From assembly GCA_964447285.1 (NCBI GenBank), contig CAYURO010000020.1, positions 19,285 to 83,284 on the forward strand: a stretch of 64,000 nucleotides of DNA, read 5' to 3'. This DNA comes from CAJBNH01 sp964447285 (lineage in GTDB: Bacteria; Myxococcota_A; UBA9042). The notes under the pieces were generated by a model. It worked only from the letters and a program-made list of their open reading frames with translations, was not told where the DNA came from and made no database searches. Shown here piece after piece: positions 51,795 to 62,410 of this stretch. Position 1 is the first letter of the stretch; each line of letters begins with the position of its first letter. The position numbers and the translations under genes were made by a program.

Positions 51795-53693
51795 ATGACG
51801 GCATCCTTTGTTTCGCGGCTTGCCGGCCGTAAGGCCGGAGCCGTGCTCCGCTTTGCCCTGATGTGCGCGCTGCTGGTCCCCAGCGTCGCCGGAGCCGTAA
51901 ACCCTTGGTACAACATCGACTCTTTCCGCCCGTCGCCGTACGAGGCCGACCTGCTGGGCGTCTACTCCAACCGGATGCCGGACCCGATGACGGCGCGGGT
52001 CAGCCTGTGGAGCTCGCTGAACGCAGGGCCGCTGCGCGTCATCGATGACCAGAACAACGACGTCTTCGGACTCGTCAACCATCAGCTCGCGTTTCACCTG
52101 ATGGGCAGTATCGGCCTGCTCGAGTGGCTGCAGGTCGGTGTGGACGCACCACTTTACGCGATTTCCGAAGGAGATACGCCCAACGTCGCGAGCCTACGGC
52201 AGGCAGAGGGCTACTCCCTCGGCGACCTTGCCGTGACGGCCAAGGCCGCGATCCTGGGCGGTCGTCGGCCCGGGATGGGCTTGGGGCTGGCGACGAGCGT
52301 CACCTTGCCGACCGCGACCCAGCGCAACTTCACGGGCGACGAGGGCGTGACGGCGACCACGTGGCTGGTGGCGGATGCGGCACACAAGGGCTTTCAGGGT
52401 GCCTTGAACGTGGGGTATCGCGCCCGCACGCCGCAGACGCTGCTGGGCCATGAGCTGGGCAACCAGATCGTGATGGGGGCGGCGGCCGCAGTCCCGGTCG
52501 TCTGCGGCAAGGTCGAGGTGCTGGCTTCCGGCGAATTCCGCACCGAGGCTGGTCGACCGTTCGACGACGCGTATGTGGACGCCTTGGACCTGTTGGCGGG
52601 CGTGCGGGCGTTGTTGGGCCCGGTCGCGGTGACGGCTGGCGGTGGTTTCGGACCGCTGGAGGGCTATGGCAGCTCTGCGTGGCGGGCGGTTCTGGGCGCG
52701 TCGCTGGGGTCTGCGGTGGCGGACACGGGTTGCATCCCCGACACCGATGAGGACGGTCTGCACGACCCCGACGACCGCTGCCCGACGGCTGCGGGACCGT
52801 TGAGCTTGGTTGGCTGTCCGGACCGCGACGGCGACAAGATCGCGGACCGTGACGACAAATGCCCCACCGTCGCGGGTCTGGTGCAATTTGACGGCTGCCC
52901 CGACACCGATGGCGACATGCTGGCCGACCCGGACGACCGTTGTCCCAGCCAAGCGGGTCCTCTGGCGCTGCAGGGGTGTCCGGACCGCGACGGGGACCAG
53001 GTGCCTGACCTCGATGACCAGTGCCCGGACGAGAAGGGTTTGAAGGAGAAGCAGGGCTGTCCGGAGCGCGACCGTGACCACGACGGTGTACCGGACGTCG
53101 GAGATCGCTGCCCGGACGCGGCCGGTCTTGCAGCGCTGCAAGGGTGCCCGGACCGCGATGCGGACGGTGTGCCCGACTTGGACGACAAGTGTCCGGACCT
53201 TGCCGGACCCGCAGAGACCCGTGGTTGCCCGCCCGACGCGGACGGCGACGGCATCCCGGATAGCCAGGACAAGTGCATCGACGTCCCCGGCACCTCGGCG
53301 CTGCAAGGCTGCCCGGAGGCCAAGGTCACGGTGACCAAGGACAAGCTGTACATCGCGGACAAGATCTTCTTCCAGACCGGCAAGGCGGCCATCAAGGCCG
53401 AGTCGAACGACCTGTTGAAGGAAGTGGCGCGCGTCCTGATCGCACACCCGGAGATCCGCAAGCTGAGGATCGAGGGCCACACGGACAACGTCGGCAAGCC
53501 GGCGGCCAACCTGAAGCTGTCAAAGGCACGCGCCGCAAGCGTCAAGGCCTATCTGGTCAAGCAGAAGGTTGCGGCCAAGCGTCTGGAGGCCGCCGGCTTC
53601 GGCGACACGCGGCCGTTGGTCGACAACGCCACAGAAGAGAGCAAGGCCCGCAACCGGCGGGTGGAGTTCTTCATCACAGAGCGCGCGGACTGA
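51795..53693 (+). CDS. OmpA-family outer-membrane protein with seven TSP3 calcium repeats
   Basis: 632 residues. Signal peptide to VAGA (residue 34). Residues about 35-310 look like a beta-barrel (alternating strands, for example QLAFHLMGSIGLLEWLQVGV). About 314-510 hold seven thrombospondin type-3 repeats of the form DxDxDGxxDxxDxCP, which bind calcium. About 512-632 is an OmpA domain with LRIEGHTDNVGKP and AKRLEAAGFGDTRP, which binds peptidoglycan. It anchors the outer membrane to the wall and gives a stiff calcium-filled spacer. GAGAGG precedes the ATG. A poly-G tract lies upstream and the giant EGF protein gene follows 61 bases later. Confidence 0.92.
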   Translation: MTASFVSRLAGRKAGAVLRFALMCALLVPSVAGAVNPWYNIDSFRPSPYEADLLGVYSNRMPDPMTARVSLWSSLNAGPLRVIDDQNNDVFGLVNHQLAFHLMGSIGLLEWLQVGVDAPLYAISEGDTPNVASLRQAEGYSLGDLAVTAKAAILGGRRPGMGLGLATSVTLPTATQRNFTGDEGVTATTWLVADAAHKGFQGALNVGYRARTPQTLLGHELGNQIVMGAAAAVPVVCGKVEVLASGEFRTEAGRPFDDAYVDALDLLAGVRALLGPVAVTAGGGFGPLEGYGSSAWRAVLGASLGSAVADTGCIPDTDEDGLHDPDDRCPTAAGPLSLVGCPDRDGDKIADRDDKCPTVAGLVQFDGCPDTDGDMLADPDDRCPSQAGPLALQGCPDRDGDQVPDLDDQCPDEKGLKEKQGCPERDRDHDGVPDVGDRCPDAAGLAALQGCPDRDADGVPDLDDKCPDLAGPAETRGCPPDADGDGIPDSQDKCIDVPGTSALQGCPEAKVTVTKDKLYIADKIFFQTGKAAIKAESNDLLKEVARVLIAHPEIRKLRIEGHTDNVGKPAANLKLSKARAASVKAYLVKQKVAAKRLEAAGFGDTRPLVDNATEESKARNRRVEFFITERAD

Positions 53694-53754
53694 CGAGGGG
53701 CGTCCTCCCTGACGGGCAACTGGGGGGAAGGGAGGGGCGCCGGAGGAGAAATGC

Positions 53755-56700
53755 ATGACTGGATTGCGGAGTAGAATGGAGCAGGTGGGGATCGTCGCTT
53801 GCGTCTGGATGGTCGGCGCTTCTGCGTTTTGGGCGAATGACGCGCAGGCGTTGACGGGTCCGCCCTCGACGTGGCCGACGACGTATACCGCCGTCACGTG
53901 CGCCGGGGCGGCGTCGAGCGACCTCGTCCGGGACGACAACGGGTCCAAAGACGAACGCGACATCGTCGGCGACACCACGTACCCGGCATTGCAGTACGCG
54001 ATGCTGAACGGCTACCTCTTCTGCCGACTCAGGCTCGACGCGACCCCCGCTGCGGGCGGTGGCAAGGCACCGCTAGAGAGTTTCGGCTGGGGCGTTGCGT
54101 TCGACACCGACGCCAACACCGCCGCCAGCGAGTACACCGTCGTCGTCAACGGCATCTCGGAGACCGTGGACCTGTACCGCAACAGCAACGGAACCAAGCT
54201 CGCGACCTGGACGCCCACGGTCGCGACGGCGCCAACCCTGGGCTTCGTGAAGGTGACCCAGCCGAGCGGGGACGGCAGCAACTTCCGCGGCAACAGCGAC
54301 GCCTACCTGACCTTCGCGATCGCCATTGCCGACATGGAGGCAGCGACGGCCGCCGATCCCAGCCCGTTCAAGGCGGGCAAGACCACGATGTGGGCGGCGA
54401 CCTCGTCCAACGGCTCGGGACTCAACGGCGACTACGCCTGCCACAACGGCGCCGGCGCACCCAACATGCCGGGTTCCGTCAGCGACCCCCTCTCGACCGG
54501 TCCCTGGGTCGAGTTCCTGACGCCAGCAAACGGCGCCACGTTGAACACCATCACGCCCACGCTGACGGGGCGGGGCAAGCCGGGAGACACGCTGACGATC
54601 GCAACCGGGTCAAGCTCGGCCCAGGTGACGATCGCCGCCAACGGCACCTGGAGCTTCAACGTCCCGGTTTCCTGGCCGGTCACGTTCGGCACCAGCGTCC
54701 AGTTCACCGCCACTGTCGTCACCGGCGCGCCCAACCCGCCCAGCGCCACGCGGTTGCTGCTGTTTGCGTGCAACGCGGGATACGCCGGCTCGCTGGACGG
54801 CAAGACCTGCAACGAGATCGACAACTGCCTCGTCAACAACGGGGGCTGCAGCGTCAACGCGACCTGTACCAAGACCGGACCCGGGACCAACACCTGCGCG
54901 TGCAAGTCCGGCTTTACCGGCAACGGCGTCACCTGCACCGACATCAACGAGTGCACCAACGGTACCGCGAACTGCAGCGCCAACGCCACATGCACCAACA
55001 CCGCGGGCTCGTTCACCTGCGCCTGCAACACGGGCTATAGCGGCAACGGCGTCACGTGCTCCGATGTGAACGAATGCACCGCAGGCACGGCGAATTGCAG
55101 TGCCAACGCCACGTGCACCAACACGGTCGGGTCGTTCACCTGCGCCTGCAAGACGGGCTTTACCGGCAACGGCGTGACCTGCACGGACGTGAACGAGTGC
55201 ACCAACGGCACGGCCAATTGCAGCGCGAACGGCACTTGCACCAACACGGCCGGCTCGTTCACCTGCGCCTGCAACACGGGCTACAGCGGCAACGGCGTCA
55301 CGTGCTCCGACGTGAACGAATGCACTGCGGGCACGGCCAACTGCAGCGCGAACGGCTCGTGCACCAACACCGTCGGCTCGTTCACCTGCGCCTGCAACAC
55401 GGGCTACACCGGCAACGGCGTGACGTGCACCGACGTGAACGAATGCACCCTCGGCACGGCGAATTGCAGCGCGAATGCCGCGTGCACCAACACCGCCGGC
55501 TCGTTCACCTGCGCCTGCAACACGGGCTACACCGGCAACGGGGTGTCGTGTACCGACGTGAACGAGTGCACCGCCGGCACCGCCAACTGCAGCGCCAACG
55601 CGACGTGCAGCAACACCGCGGGATCGTTCACGTGCGCGTGCAACACCGGCTACACCGGCAACGGCGTGACGTGCTCTGACGTGAACGAATGCACCAGCGG
55701 CACGGCCAACTGCAGCGCGAACGGCACCTGCTCCAACACCGCGGGATCCTTCACCTGCGCCTGCAACACCGGCTACACCGGCAACGGCGTGACGTGTACC
55801 GACGTGAACGAGTGCACCGCCGGCACCGCCAACTGCAGCGCGAATGGCACGTGCACCAACACCCCGGGGGCCTTCACCTGCGCTTGCAACACCGGCTACA
55901 CCGGCAACGGCGTCACGTGCTCCGACGTGAACGAATGCGCCAGCGGAACGGACAACTGCAGCGCGAACGGCACGTGCACCAACACCGCGGGATCCTTCAC
56001 CTGTGCCTGCAATACCGGCTACACCGGCAACGGCGTGACGTGTACCGACGTGAACGAGTGCACCGCCGNNNNNNNNNNNNNNNNNNNNNNNNNNNNNNNN
56101 NNNNNNNNNNNNNNNNNNNNNNNNNNNNNNNNNNNNNNNNNNNNNNNNNNNNNNNNNNNNNNNNNNNNGCACCGCCAACTGCAGTGCGAGCGCCACCTGC
56201 ACCAACACCGCCGGCGCGTTCACTTGCGCCTGCAATACCGGCTACACCGGCAATGGCGTGACCTGCTCCGACATCAACGAATGCACCGCGGGCACTGCGA
56301 ATTGCAGCGCGAACGCCACCTGCACGAACACGGCGGGGGCCTTCACTTGCGCGTGCAAATCGGGCTACAGCGGCAACGGCGTGACGTGCACCGACGTGAA
56401 CGAATGCACCGCGGGCACTGCGAATTGCAGCGCCAACGGCACCTGCACCAACACGGCGGGTGCGTTTACCTGCGCGTGCAAGTCGGGGTACAGCGGCGAC
56501 GGCGTGACTTGCTCGGACATCAACGAGTGCACCAGCGGCGCGGCCAACTGCAGCGCGAACGGCAATTGCACCAACACGGCGGGTTCTTTCACCTGCGCGT
56601 GCAAGTTCGGCTACACGGGCGACGGCGTCACGTGCGTGCCGCTCGAGAGTCCCTGCGTGACGAACAACGGCGGCTGCGACGCCAACGCCACCTGCACCGA

Positions 56701-59700
56701 CGTCAACTTCGTCGCGCAATGCGCCTGCAAGACGGGCTATAGCGGCAACGGCTTGACCTGCACCGACGTCAACGAATGCACCGCAGGTACTGCGAATTGC
56801 AGCGCGAACGCCACCTGCACCAACACCGTGGGTTCCTTTACTTGCGCGTGCAAGTCGGGCTACAGCGGCAACGGCGTCACGTGCGGCGACGTGGACGAAT
56901 GCACTGCCGGCACGGCCAATTGCAGTGCCAGCGCCACCTGCACCAACACCCTTGGGTCCTTCTCCTGCGCGTGCAAGACGGGCTACAGCGGCAACGGCGT
57001 GGCCTGCACCGACGTCAACGAGTGCACCGCGGGCACGGCCAACTGCAGCGCCAATGGCACCTGTACCAACACGGCAGGGGCGTTTACCTGCGCGTGCAAG
57101 ACGGGCTACTCAGGCGATGGGGTGACCTGCTCCGACGTGAACGAATGCACCGCAGGTACAGCGAATTGCAGCGTAAACGGCACCTGCTCCAACACCGCGG
57201 GCTCGTTCACGTGCGCCTGCAAGTCGGGCTACAGCGGCGACGGCGTCACCTGCACCGACGTCAACGAGTGCACGGCGGGCACGGCGAATTGCAGCGCAGA
57301 CGGCACCTGCACCAACACGGCAGGGGCGTTCAGCTGCGCCTGCAAGTCGGGCTATTCCGGCGACGGCGTGACGTGCGGCGACGTGAACGAGTGCGCCAAC
57401 GGCTCGGACAACTGCAGCGCGAACGCGACGTGCACCAACTCGGCGGGGTCGTTCAGCTGCGCGTGCAAGTCGGGCTATGCGGGCGACGGTGTGACGTGCG
57501 GCGATGTGAACGAATGCACCAACGGATCGGCCAACTGCAGCGCGAACGCGATCTGCACCAACACGGCCGGGGCGTTCAGCTGCGCCTGCAAGTCGGGCTA
57601 TTCCGGCGACGGCGTGACGTGTGGTGACGTCAACGAGTGCTNNNNNNNNNNNNNNNNNNNNNNNNNNNNNNNNNNNNNNNNNNNNNNNNNNNNNNNNNNN
57701 NNNNNNNNNNNNNNNNNNNNNNNNNNNNNNNNNNNNNNNNNAACTGCAGCGCGAACGCGACCTGCACCAACACCGCCGGGGCGTTCAGTTGCGCTTGCAA
57801 ATCAGGCTATTCTGGCGACGGGGTGACGTGCGGCGACGTCAACGAATGCTCCGATGGAACGGCGAATTGCAGCGGGAACGCGACCTGCACCAACACCGCC
57901 GGGTCGTTCAGTTGCGCTTGCAAGGCGGGCTATGCGGGCGACGGTGTGACCTGCGGCGACGTGGACGAGTGCGCCAACGGCACGGCGACATGCAGCGCCC
58001 ACGCAACCTGCTCGAACAGTCCCGGGGCGTATACCTGCGCCTGCAAGTCCGGCTACTCGGGCGACGGCGTGACTTGCGGCGACGTGAACGAATGCTCTGA
58101 CGGTACTGCGAATTGCAGCGCCGACGCGCTGTGCGCCAATACCGCCGGGTCGTTTGCCTGCGCCTGCAAGACCGGATTCTCAGGCGACGGGGTGACCTGC
58201 ACGGACGTGGACGAGTGCGCGACCGGGGGCGACAACTGCAGTGTCCACGCGACCTGCGTCAACACGCCTGGCGCCTTTGCCTGTGGCTGCAACTCGGGCT
58301 ACAGCGGCGACGGGGTGACCTGTGCCGACAACAACGAGTGCACCAACGGCACCGCCAACTGCAGCGCGCAGGCGCAATGCACCAACAAGCCCGGCTCGTT
58401 CTCGTGCGCTTGCAACGTGGGCTACAGCGGCGACGGGGTGACCTGCACCGACGTCAACGAGTGCCAGGACGGCTCGGCTGGCTGCCACGTGAATGCCACC
58501 TGCACCAACCTCCCGGGCGCGTTCAGCTGTGCGTGCAAGCCGGGTTACGTGGGCGACGGCATGAATTGCGTACCGGCAGAGAGCCCCTGCGTCCAAAACA
58601 ACGGCGGCTGTGACGCCAACGCCATCTGCTCGGACTTCGAGGGCACCGCGCAGTGCGCCTGCAAGGCCGGGTACAGCGGCGACGGCACCACCTGCACCGA
58701 CGTCAACGAGTGCCAGGCGGGCACCGCGACCTGCGACGTGAATGCGCTGTGTGAAAACACCGTGGGCGGCTACACCTGCACGTGCAAGGTCGGCTGGGAG
58801 GGCAACGGCAAGTCGTGCGGCGACGTCGACGAATGCAGTGCGGGGACAGACACTTGCGCCGCCCAAGCGCTGTGCACCAATGAACCGGGGTCGTACGCCT
58901 GCGCCTGCAAGCCCGGCTATGCCGGGGACGGCACGCTGTGCACCGACGTCGACGAGTGCGCTGTCGGCACGGCCAAGTGCGGGGCGAACGCCGTGTGCAC
59001 CAACACGACCGGCGCCTACTCGTGCAGCTGCAAGCTGGGCTATACGGGCGACGGCCAGACCTGCACCGACATCGACGAGTGCAGCAATGGCACCGCGGTG
59101 TGTGACCCGAGCGCGACCTGCGCCAACACGGTTGGCAGCTATGCCTGCACCTGCAAGGCGGGCTTCAAGGGCGACGGCAAGACCTGCACCGACGTGAACG
59201 AATGTGCAGACGGGTCGGCCACTTGCAGCACACACGCGGCGTGCACCAACACCCCTGGCGCCTACGCCTGCGCCTGCAAGCCCGGCTGGGCGGGCGATGG
59301 CACCACCTGCACCGATGTCGACGAGTGCGCCAGCGGCACGGCAAAGTGCGCGGTCGACGCGGCCTGCACCAACACGGCCGGAGCCTATACCTGCGCGTGC
59401 AACAAGGGCTTCTCGGGCGACGGCAAGGCCTGCATCGACGTGGACGAGTGCGTGGCGGGCAGCGACAACTGCAGCGCCTTTGCCTTGTGCGCGAACACGC
59501 CGGGCGCCTTTGTCTGCACCTGCGACAAGGGTTTCTCTGGCGACGGCGTGCTGTGCAGCGACGACGACGAGTGCGCCAGTGGCACGGCGACCTGCAGCCT
59601 TGACGCGACGTGCACCAACGAGCCCGGGACGTTCTTGTGCGCTTGCAAGGACGGGTTCACGGGCGACGGCACGACCTGCACCGATGTTGACGAGTGCCTG

Positions 59701-60831
59701 GACGGGACGGCCACCTGCGCCGTTCAGGCCACCTGCGCCAACACGCCGGGATCGTTCGTTTGCACCTGCAAGGACGGCTGGGTCGGCGACGGCACCACCT
59801 GCGTGCCGCCGGACAGTCCCTGCCTCAACGGCAACGGCGGCTGCGACGCGAACGCCGCCTGCGACGACGTTCAGGGCAAGGCGGTCTGCACCTGCAAGAT
59901 CGGCTGGGCCGGCGACGGCGTCACCTGCACGGACGTCGACGAATGCGCCCAGGACAACGGGGGTTGCGACGCAAACGCCCTGTGCACCAACAGTGAGGGT
60001 GCGTTCTCGTGCGCGTGTCTGGTCGGCTTCGTGGGGGTTGGCAAGGTCTGCCAGGACGTCAACGAATGCGCCGTGGACAACGGTGGCTGTGGGGCCGATG
60101 CCACTTGCGAGAACTTGCCCGGCACTGCGAATTGCCTCTGCAATCCCGGCTATCAAGGCGACGGCGTGACCTGCACCGACGTCGATGAGTGCGCGGACGG
60201 CGGCGGCAATGACTGCGACGCCCACGCGACCTGCACCAACCTTGCGGGCTCGTTCACCTGCCTGTGCAATCAGGGCTTTGTGGGCGACGGCAAGACATGC
60301 CTGTCGCTGGATGGTCCGTGCCTGGTCGACAACGGCGGGTGCGCACTTGAAGCCGATTGCACCGACGACGGTCAGGGAGCCGTTGCGTGCACTTGCAAGC
60401 CCGGATGGACCGGCGACGGCAAGACGTGCACGCCGGAGGAGACGGACGCTGCCGACTCGTCGGATGCGCTGGACGACGCGGACGGCGACGACTCGGACGG
60501 CGACGACTCGCCGGATGTGGTCGACGACTCGGACGGCGACGACTCAGCGGATGTGATCGAGGACTCGACCAGCGACACCTCTCCGGATGCGGTCGAGGTC
60601 AAGCTCGACACCGACATGGTGAACCCCGACACCGAGGTGCTGAGTCCCGACGCCGACTTGGACTGCCTTGGCGACGCGTGCAAGGTCGACACGGTCGATG
60701 CCTACCAGATCCGCGGCGGCTGCACGGCCGACGGTCAGGGTCGCGGCGCCACCGGGCCGGTCGCCGGCCTGCTGTTGCTGGCGCTGGCGGCGGTGGTGTC
60801 GTTGCGGCGGCGCAACCGCCTGGTCAGGTAG
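53755..60831 (+). CDS. Giant secreted protein with at least 42 complete calcium-binding-type EGF repeats and MYXO-CTERM-like tail
   Basis: One gene broken by two 100-N gaps; about 2290 residues are visible. Signal peptide to about 32, a unique beta-rich domain (about 33-245), one Ig-like domain (about 250-340), then EGF repeats of about 41 residues: 10 complete before the first gap, 11 between gaps, 21 after, plus partial ones. Repeats start D-[VI]-[ND]-E-C and contain C-x-N-x4-F-x-C-x-C, the calcium-binding and Asx-hydroxylation pattern. An Asp-rich linker follows (DSDGDDSADVIEDS). The end, GGCTADG plus LLLLALAAVV plus RRRNR, fits a MYXO-CTERM sorting signal. Apparent frame changes at the gaps are artefacts: 100 is not the true gap length. 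Probably a long surface adhesin, kept in shape by calcium. Confidence 0.9.
56069..56168. other. Assembly gap (100 N)
   Basis: Placeholder of exactly 100 N. If it is removed, the flanks join in frame as ACC GCC GGC ACC GCC, exactly the repeat sequence seen near 55571. The missing DNA is therefore probably 0 or a whole number of 123-bp repeats. Confidence 0.98.
57642..57741. other. Assembly gap (100 N)
   Basis: Placeholder of exactly 100 N. The left flank ends one base into the codon after NEC; the right flank resumes at the Asn codon of NCSANATC. To restore the repeat the gap must hold 14 bases plus a multiple of about 123. Confidence 0.98.
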
Positions 60832-60845
60832 GCCCGCAAAGCTAC

Positions 60846-60863
60846 AGAAAACACAGGTTTTCT
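60846..60863. promoter_or_regulatory. Perfect AT-rich inverted repeat after the giant gene
   Basis: AGAAAAC (60846-60852) and GTTTTCT (60857-60863) are perfect inverted copies around ACAG, 15 bases after the stop at 60831. It stands out in this GC-rich sequence. It could be a short terminator (the T run lies within the stem) or an operator for the MBOAT operon. Confidence 0.45.
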
Positions 60864-60891
60864 TGCGTATGTGCGCGAACTTGACCTCGAT

Positions 60892-60961
60892 CCCGCGGGC
60901 TGTCACCCTGCGCGCCGCCGACACTTCCGCCCCCTTGTTGCGGAGGGTGCGCGCCCGCGGG
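60892..60961 (+). promoter_or_regulatory. Long inverted repeat forming the leader of the MBOAT gene
   Basis: The left arm (60892-60909, CCCGCGGGC TGT CACCCT) and the reverse complement of the right arm (60944-60961, CCCGCGGGC GCG CACCCT) match at 15 of 18 positions around a 34-base loop. It ends 6 bases before the TTG start at 60968, and no Shine-Dalgarno sequence is seen outside it. It would form a stable RNA stem that could hide or shape the start site, or end transcription of the giant gene. Confidence 0.5.
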
Positions 60962-60967
60962 TAGCCC

Positions 60968-62383
60968 TTGCTGTTCAACTCCTTCCAGTTCCTGTTCTTC
61001 ATCGTGCCGGTGCTGGCGCTTTACGCCCTGCTGGACCACCGCCGACAGAACTGGATGCTGTTGGCCGCCAGCTACTTCTTCTACGGCTGTTGGGATTGGC
61101 GCTTCCTGGGCCTGATCCTGATGTCGACGACCATCGACTACGCCGTGGCCCGGCGCATGGCCGACCCGACGACCCAGCACCGCCGCCGCTGGATGGTCGC
61201 CAGCCTGATCATCAACCTGACCGTCCTTGGCTTCTTCAAGTACTTCAACTTCTTCTCGCAAAGCCTGCACGACCTGTTGAGCACCGTGGGCATCCAGGCG
61301 TCGCTGCCCGTGCTGGACGTGTTGCTGCCGGTCGGCATCTCGTTCTACACCTTCCAGTCGGCCAGCTACGTCATCGACGTCTACCGCGGCCGCACGATTG
61401 CGGCCACGCGCTTCGACGACTGCGCGCTGTACGTGTCGTACTTTCCGCAGCTGGTCGCCGGTCCCATCGAGCGGTCGTACCACCTGCTGCCCCAGGTCGA
61501 GCAGCCGCGCAAGATGACGCTCGAGGGCTTTCAAGAGGGCGGCTGGCTCATCTTCTGGGGCATGTTCAAGAAGGTGTTCGTCGCCGACAACTGCGCGCTG
61601 ATCGCCCAGAGCATCTTTCGCGACGGCGGCGGCGACGTCACCGGCTTTCAGTACCTGGTGGGTGCCTACGCCTTCAGCTGGCAGATCTACTGCGACTTTT
61701 CGGGCTATTCCGACATCGCGCGGGGCTTGGGCCAGATGATGGGCTTTGACCTGATGCGCAACTTCCGGATGCCGTACTTCTCGCGGAACATCCAGGAGTT
61801 CTGGACGCGCTGGCACATCTCGCTGTCGACCTGGTTCAAGGAATACGTCTACATCCCGCTCGGCGGCAACCGCGTGTCGCGCCAGCGCCAGGCCTTCAAC
61901 CTGTTCCTGGTCTTCCTGATCAGCGGCCTGTGGCACGGTGCTGCCAGCATCTACGTGGTGTGGGGCGCGGTGCACGGCGTGGGGATCGTGGCGTACACGC
62001 TGCTGAAGAAGCCCATCGGTCGGGCGATGGCCGTGCTGCCCGCCCCCATGCGCGTGCCGGTCGCCGTGTTCCTGACCTTCCACTTCGTCGTGCTCGCGTT
62101 TGCGCTGTGGCAGGTGCCGTCGGCGCGGGCGTGGCTCGACGTGCTGCACCGCATCTTCTTCGACTTCGACTTTGCCACCCGCGACCTGGCCACCGCCGGC
62201 AAGCTGGGGGCGATTGTCGCCGTGCCCGCGCTGGTGCAGTGGTGGCAGCGGCGCTCGGACGACCCGCTGGCGCCCTATCGCTGGCCAATTCCGCAGCGTG
62301 CGGCCCTGTACGTGGTGCTGCTGTTCTGCCTGCTGCGGTTCGGCGTGTTCGACGGGGCCCAGTTCATCTACTTCCAGTTCTAG
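60968..62383 (+). CDS. MBOAT-family O-acyltransferase (AlgI/DltB-like)
   Basis: 471 residues from the TTG at 60968; MLFNSFQFLFF is the usual family start, so this codon is preferred. About 11-12 membrane helices. The catalytic His is His323 in SGLWHGAA. The conserved stretch PYFSRNIQEFWTRWHISLS and SYFPQLVAGPIER are family hallmarks. AlgI-type members pass acetyl or other acyl groups from the cytoplasm across the inner membrane for transfer to a glycan. It is paired with an SGNH protein 27 bases downstream. The acceptor is unknown; the surface proteins or glycans of this locus are candidates. Confidence 0.93.
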   Translation: MLFNSFQFLFFIVPVLALYALLDHRRQNWMLLAASYFFYGCWDWRFLGLILMSTTIDYAVARRMADPTTQHRRRWMVASLIINLTVLGFFKYFNFFSQSLHDLLSTVGIQASLPVLDVLLPVGISFYTFQSASYVIDVYRGRTIAATRFDDCALYVSYFPQLVAGPIERSYHLLPQVEQPRKMTLEGFQEGGWLIFWGMFKKVFVADNCALIAQSIFRDGGGDVTGFQYLVGAYAFSWQIYCDFSGYSDIARGLGQMMGFDLMRNFRMPYFSRNIQEFWTRWHISLSTWFKEYVYIPLGGNRVSRQRQAFNLFLVFLISGLWHGAASIYVVWGAVHGVGIVAYTLLKKPIGRAMAVLPAPMRVPVAVFLTFHFVVLAFALWQVPSARAWLDVLHRIFFDFDFATRDLATAGKLGAIVAVPALVQWWQRRSDDPLAPYRWPIPQRAALYVVLLFCLLRFGVFDGAQFIYFQF

Positions 62384-62410
62384 CTTTCTCTTTCGCGGTG
62401 CCACCTTCCG

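Larger units (their letters stand above)
54811..60432 (+). repeat. 123-bp tandem repeat array encoding EGF domains
   Basis: About 44 copies of a roughly 123-bp unit. Copies before 56068 are nearly identical (NTGYTGNG form); those from 56300 to 57900 use KSGYSGxG; those after about 58700 are clearly diverged. In the first block, odd and even copies differ in a fixed way (ending VTCS or VTCT), giving a 246-bp higher-order period: GCGGGATCCT occurs at 55741 and again at 55987. This is coding repeat DNA, not CRISPR. Confidence 0.9.

Noticed and set aside
56069..57741. Frameshift mutations in the giant EGF gene
   Set aside because: The frame changes coincide exactly with the two 100-N placeholders and vanish when repeat-consistent gap lengths are assumed.
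54610..60225. Long minus-strand frames across the EGF array (54610-56235 and 58180-60225)
   Set aside because: They are repeat-generated shadows: the 123-bp period keeps the opposite frame open. The plus frame encodes conserved EGF domains.
54811..60432. Regular direct repeats as a CRISPR array
   Set aside because: The repeat unit is 123 bp, coding and continuous with no unique spacers.
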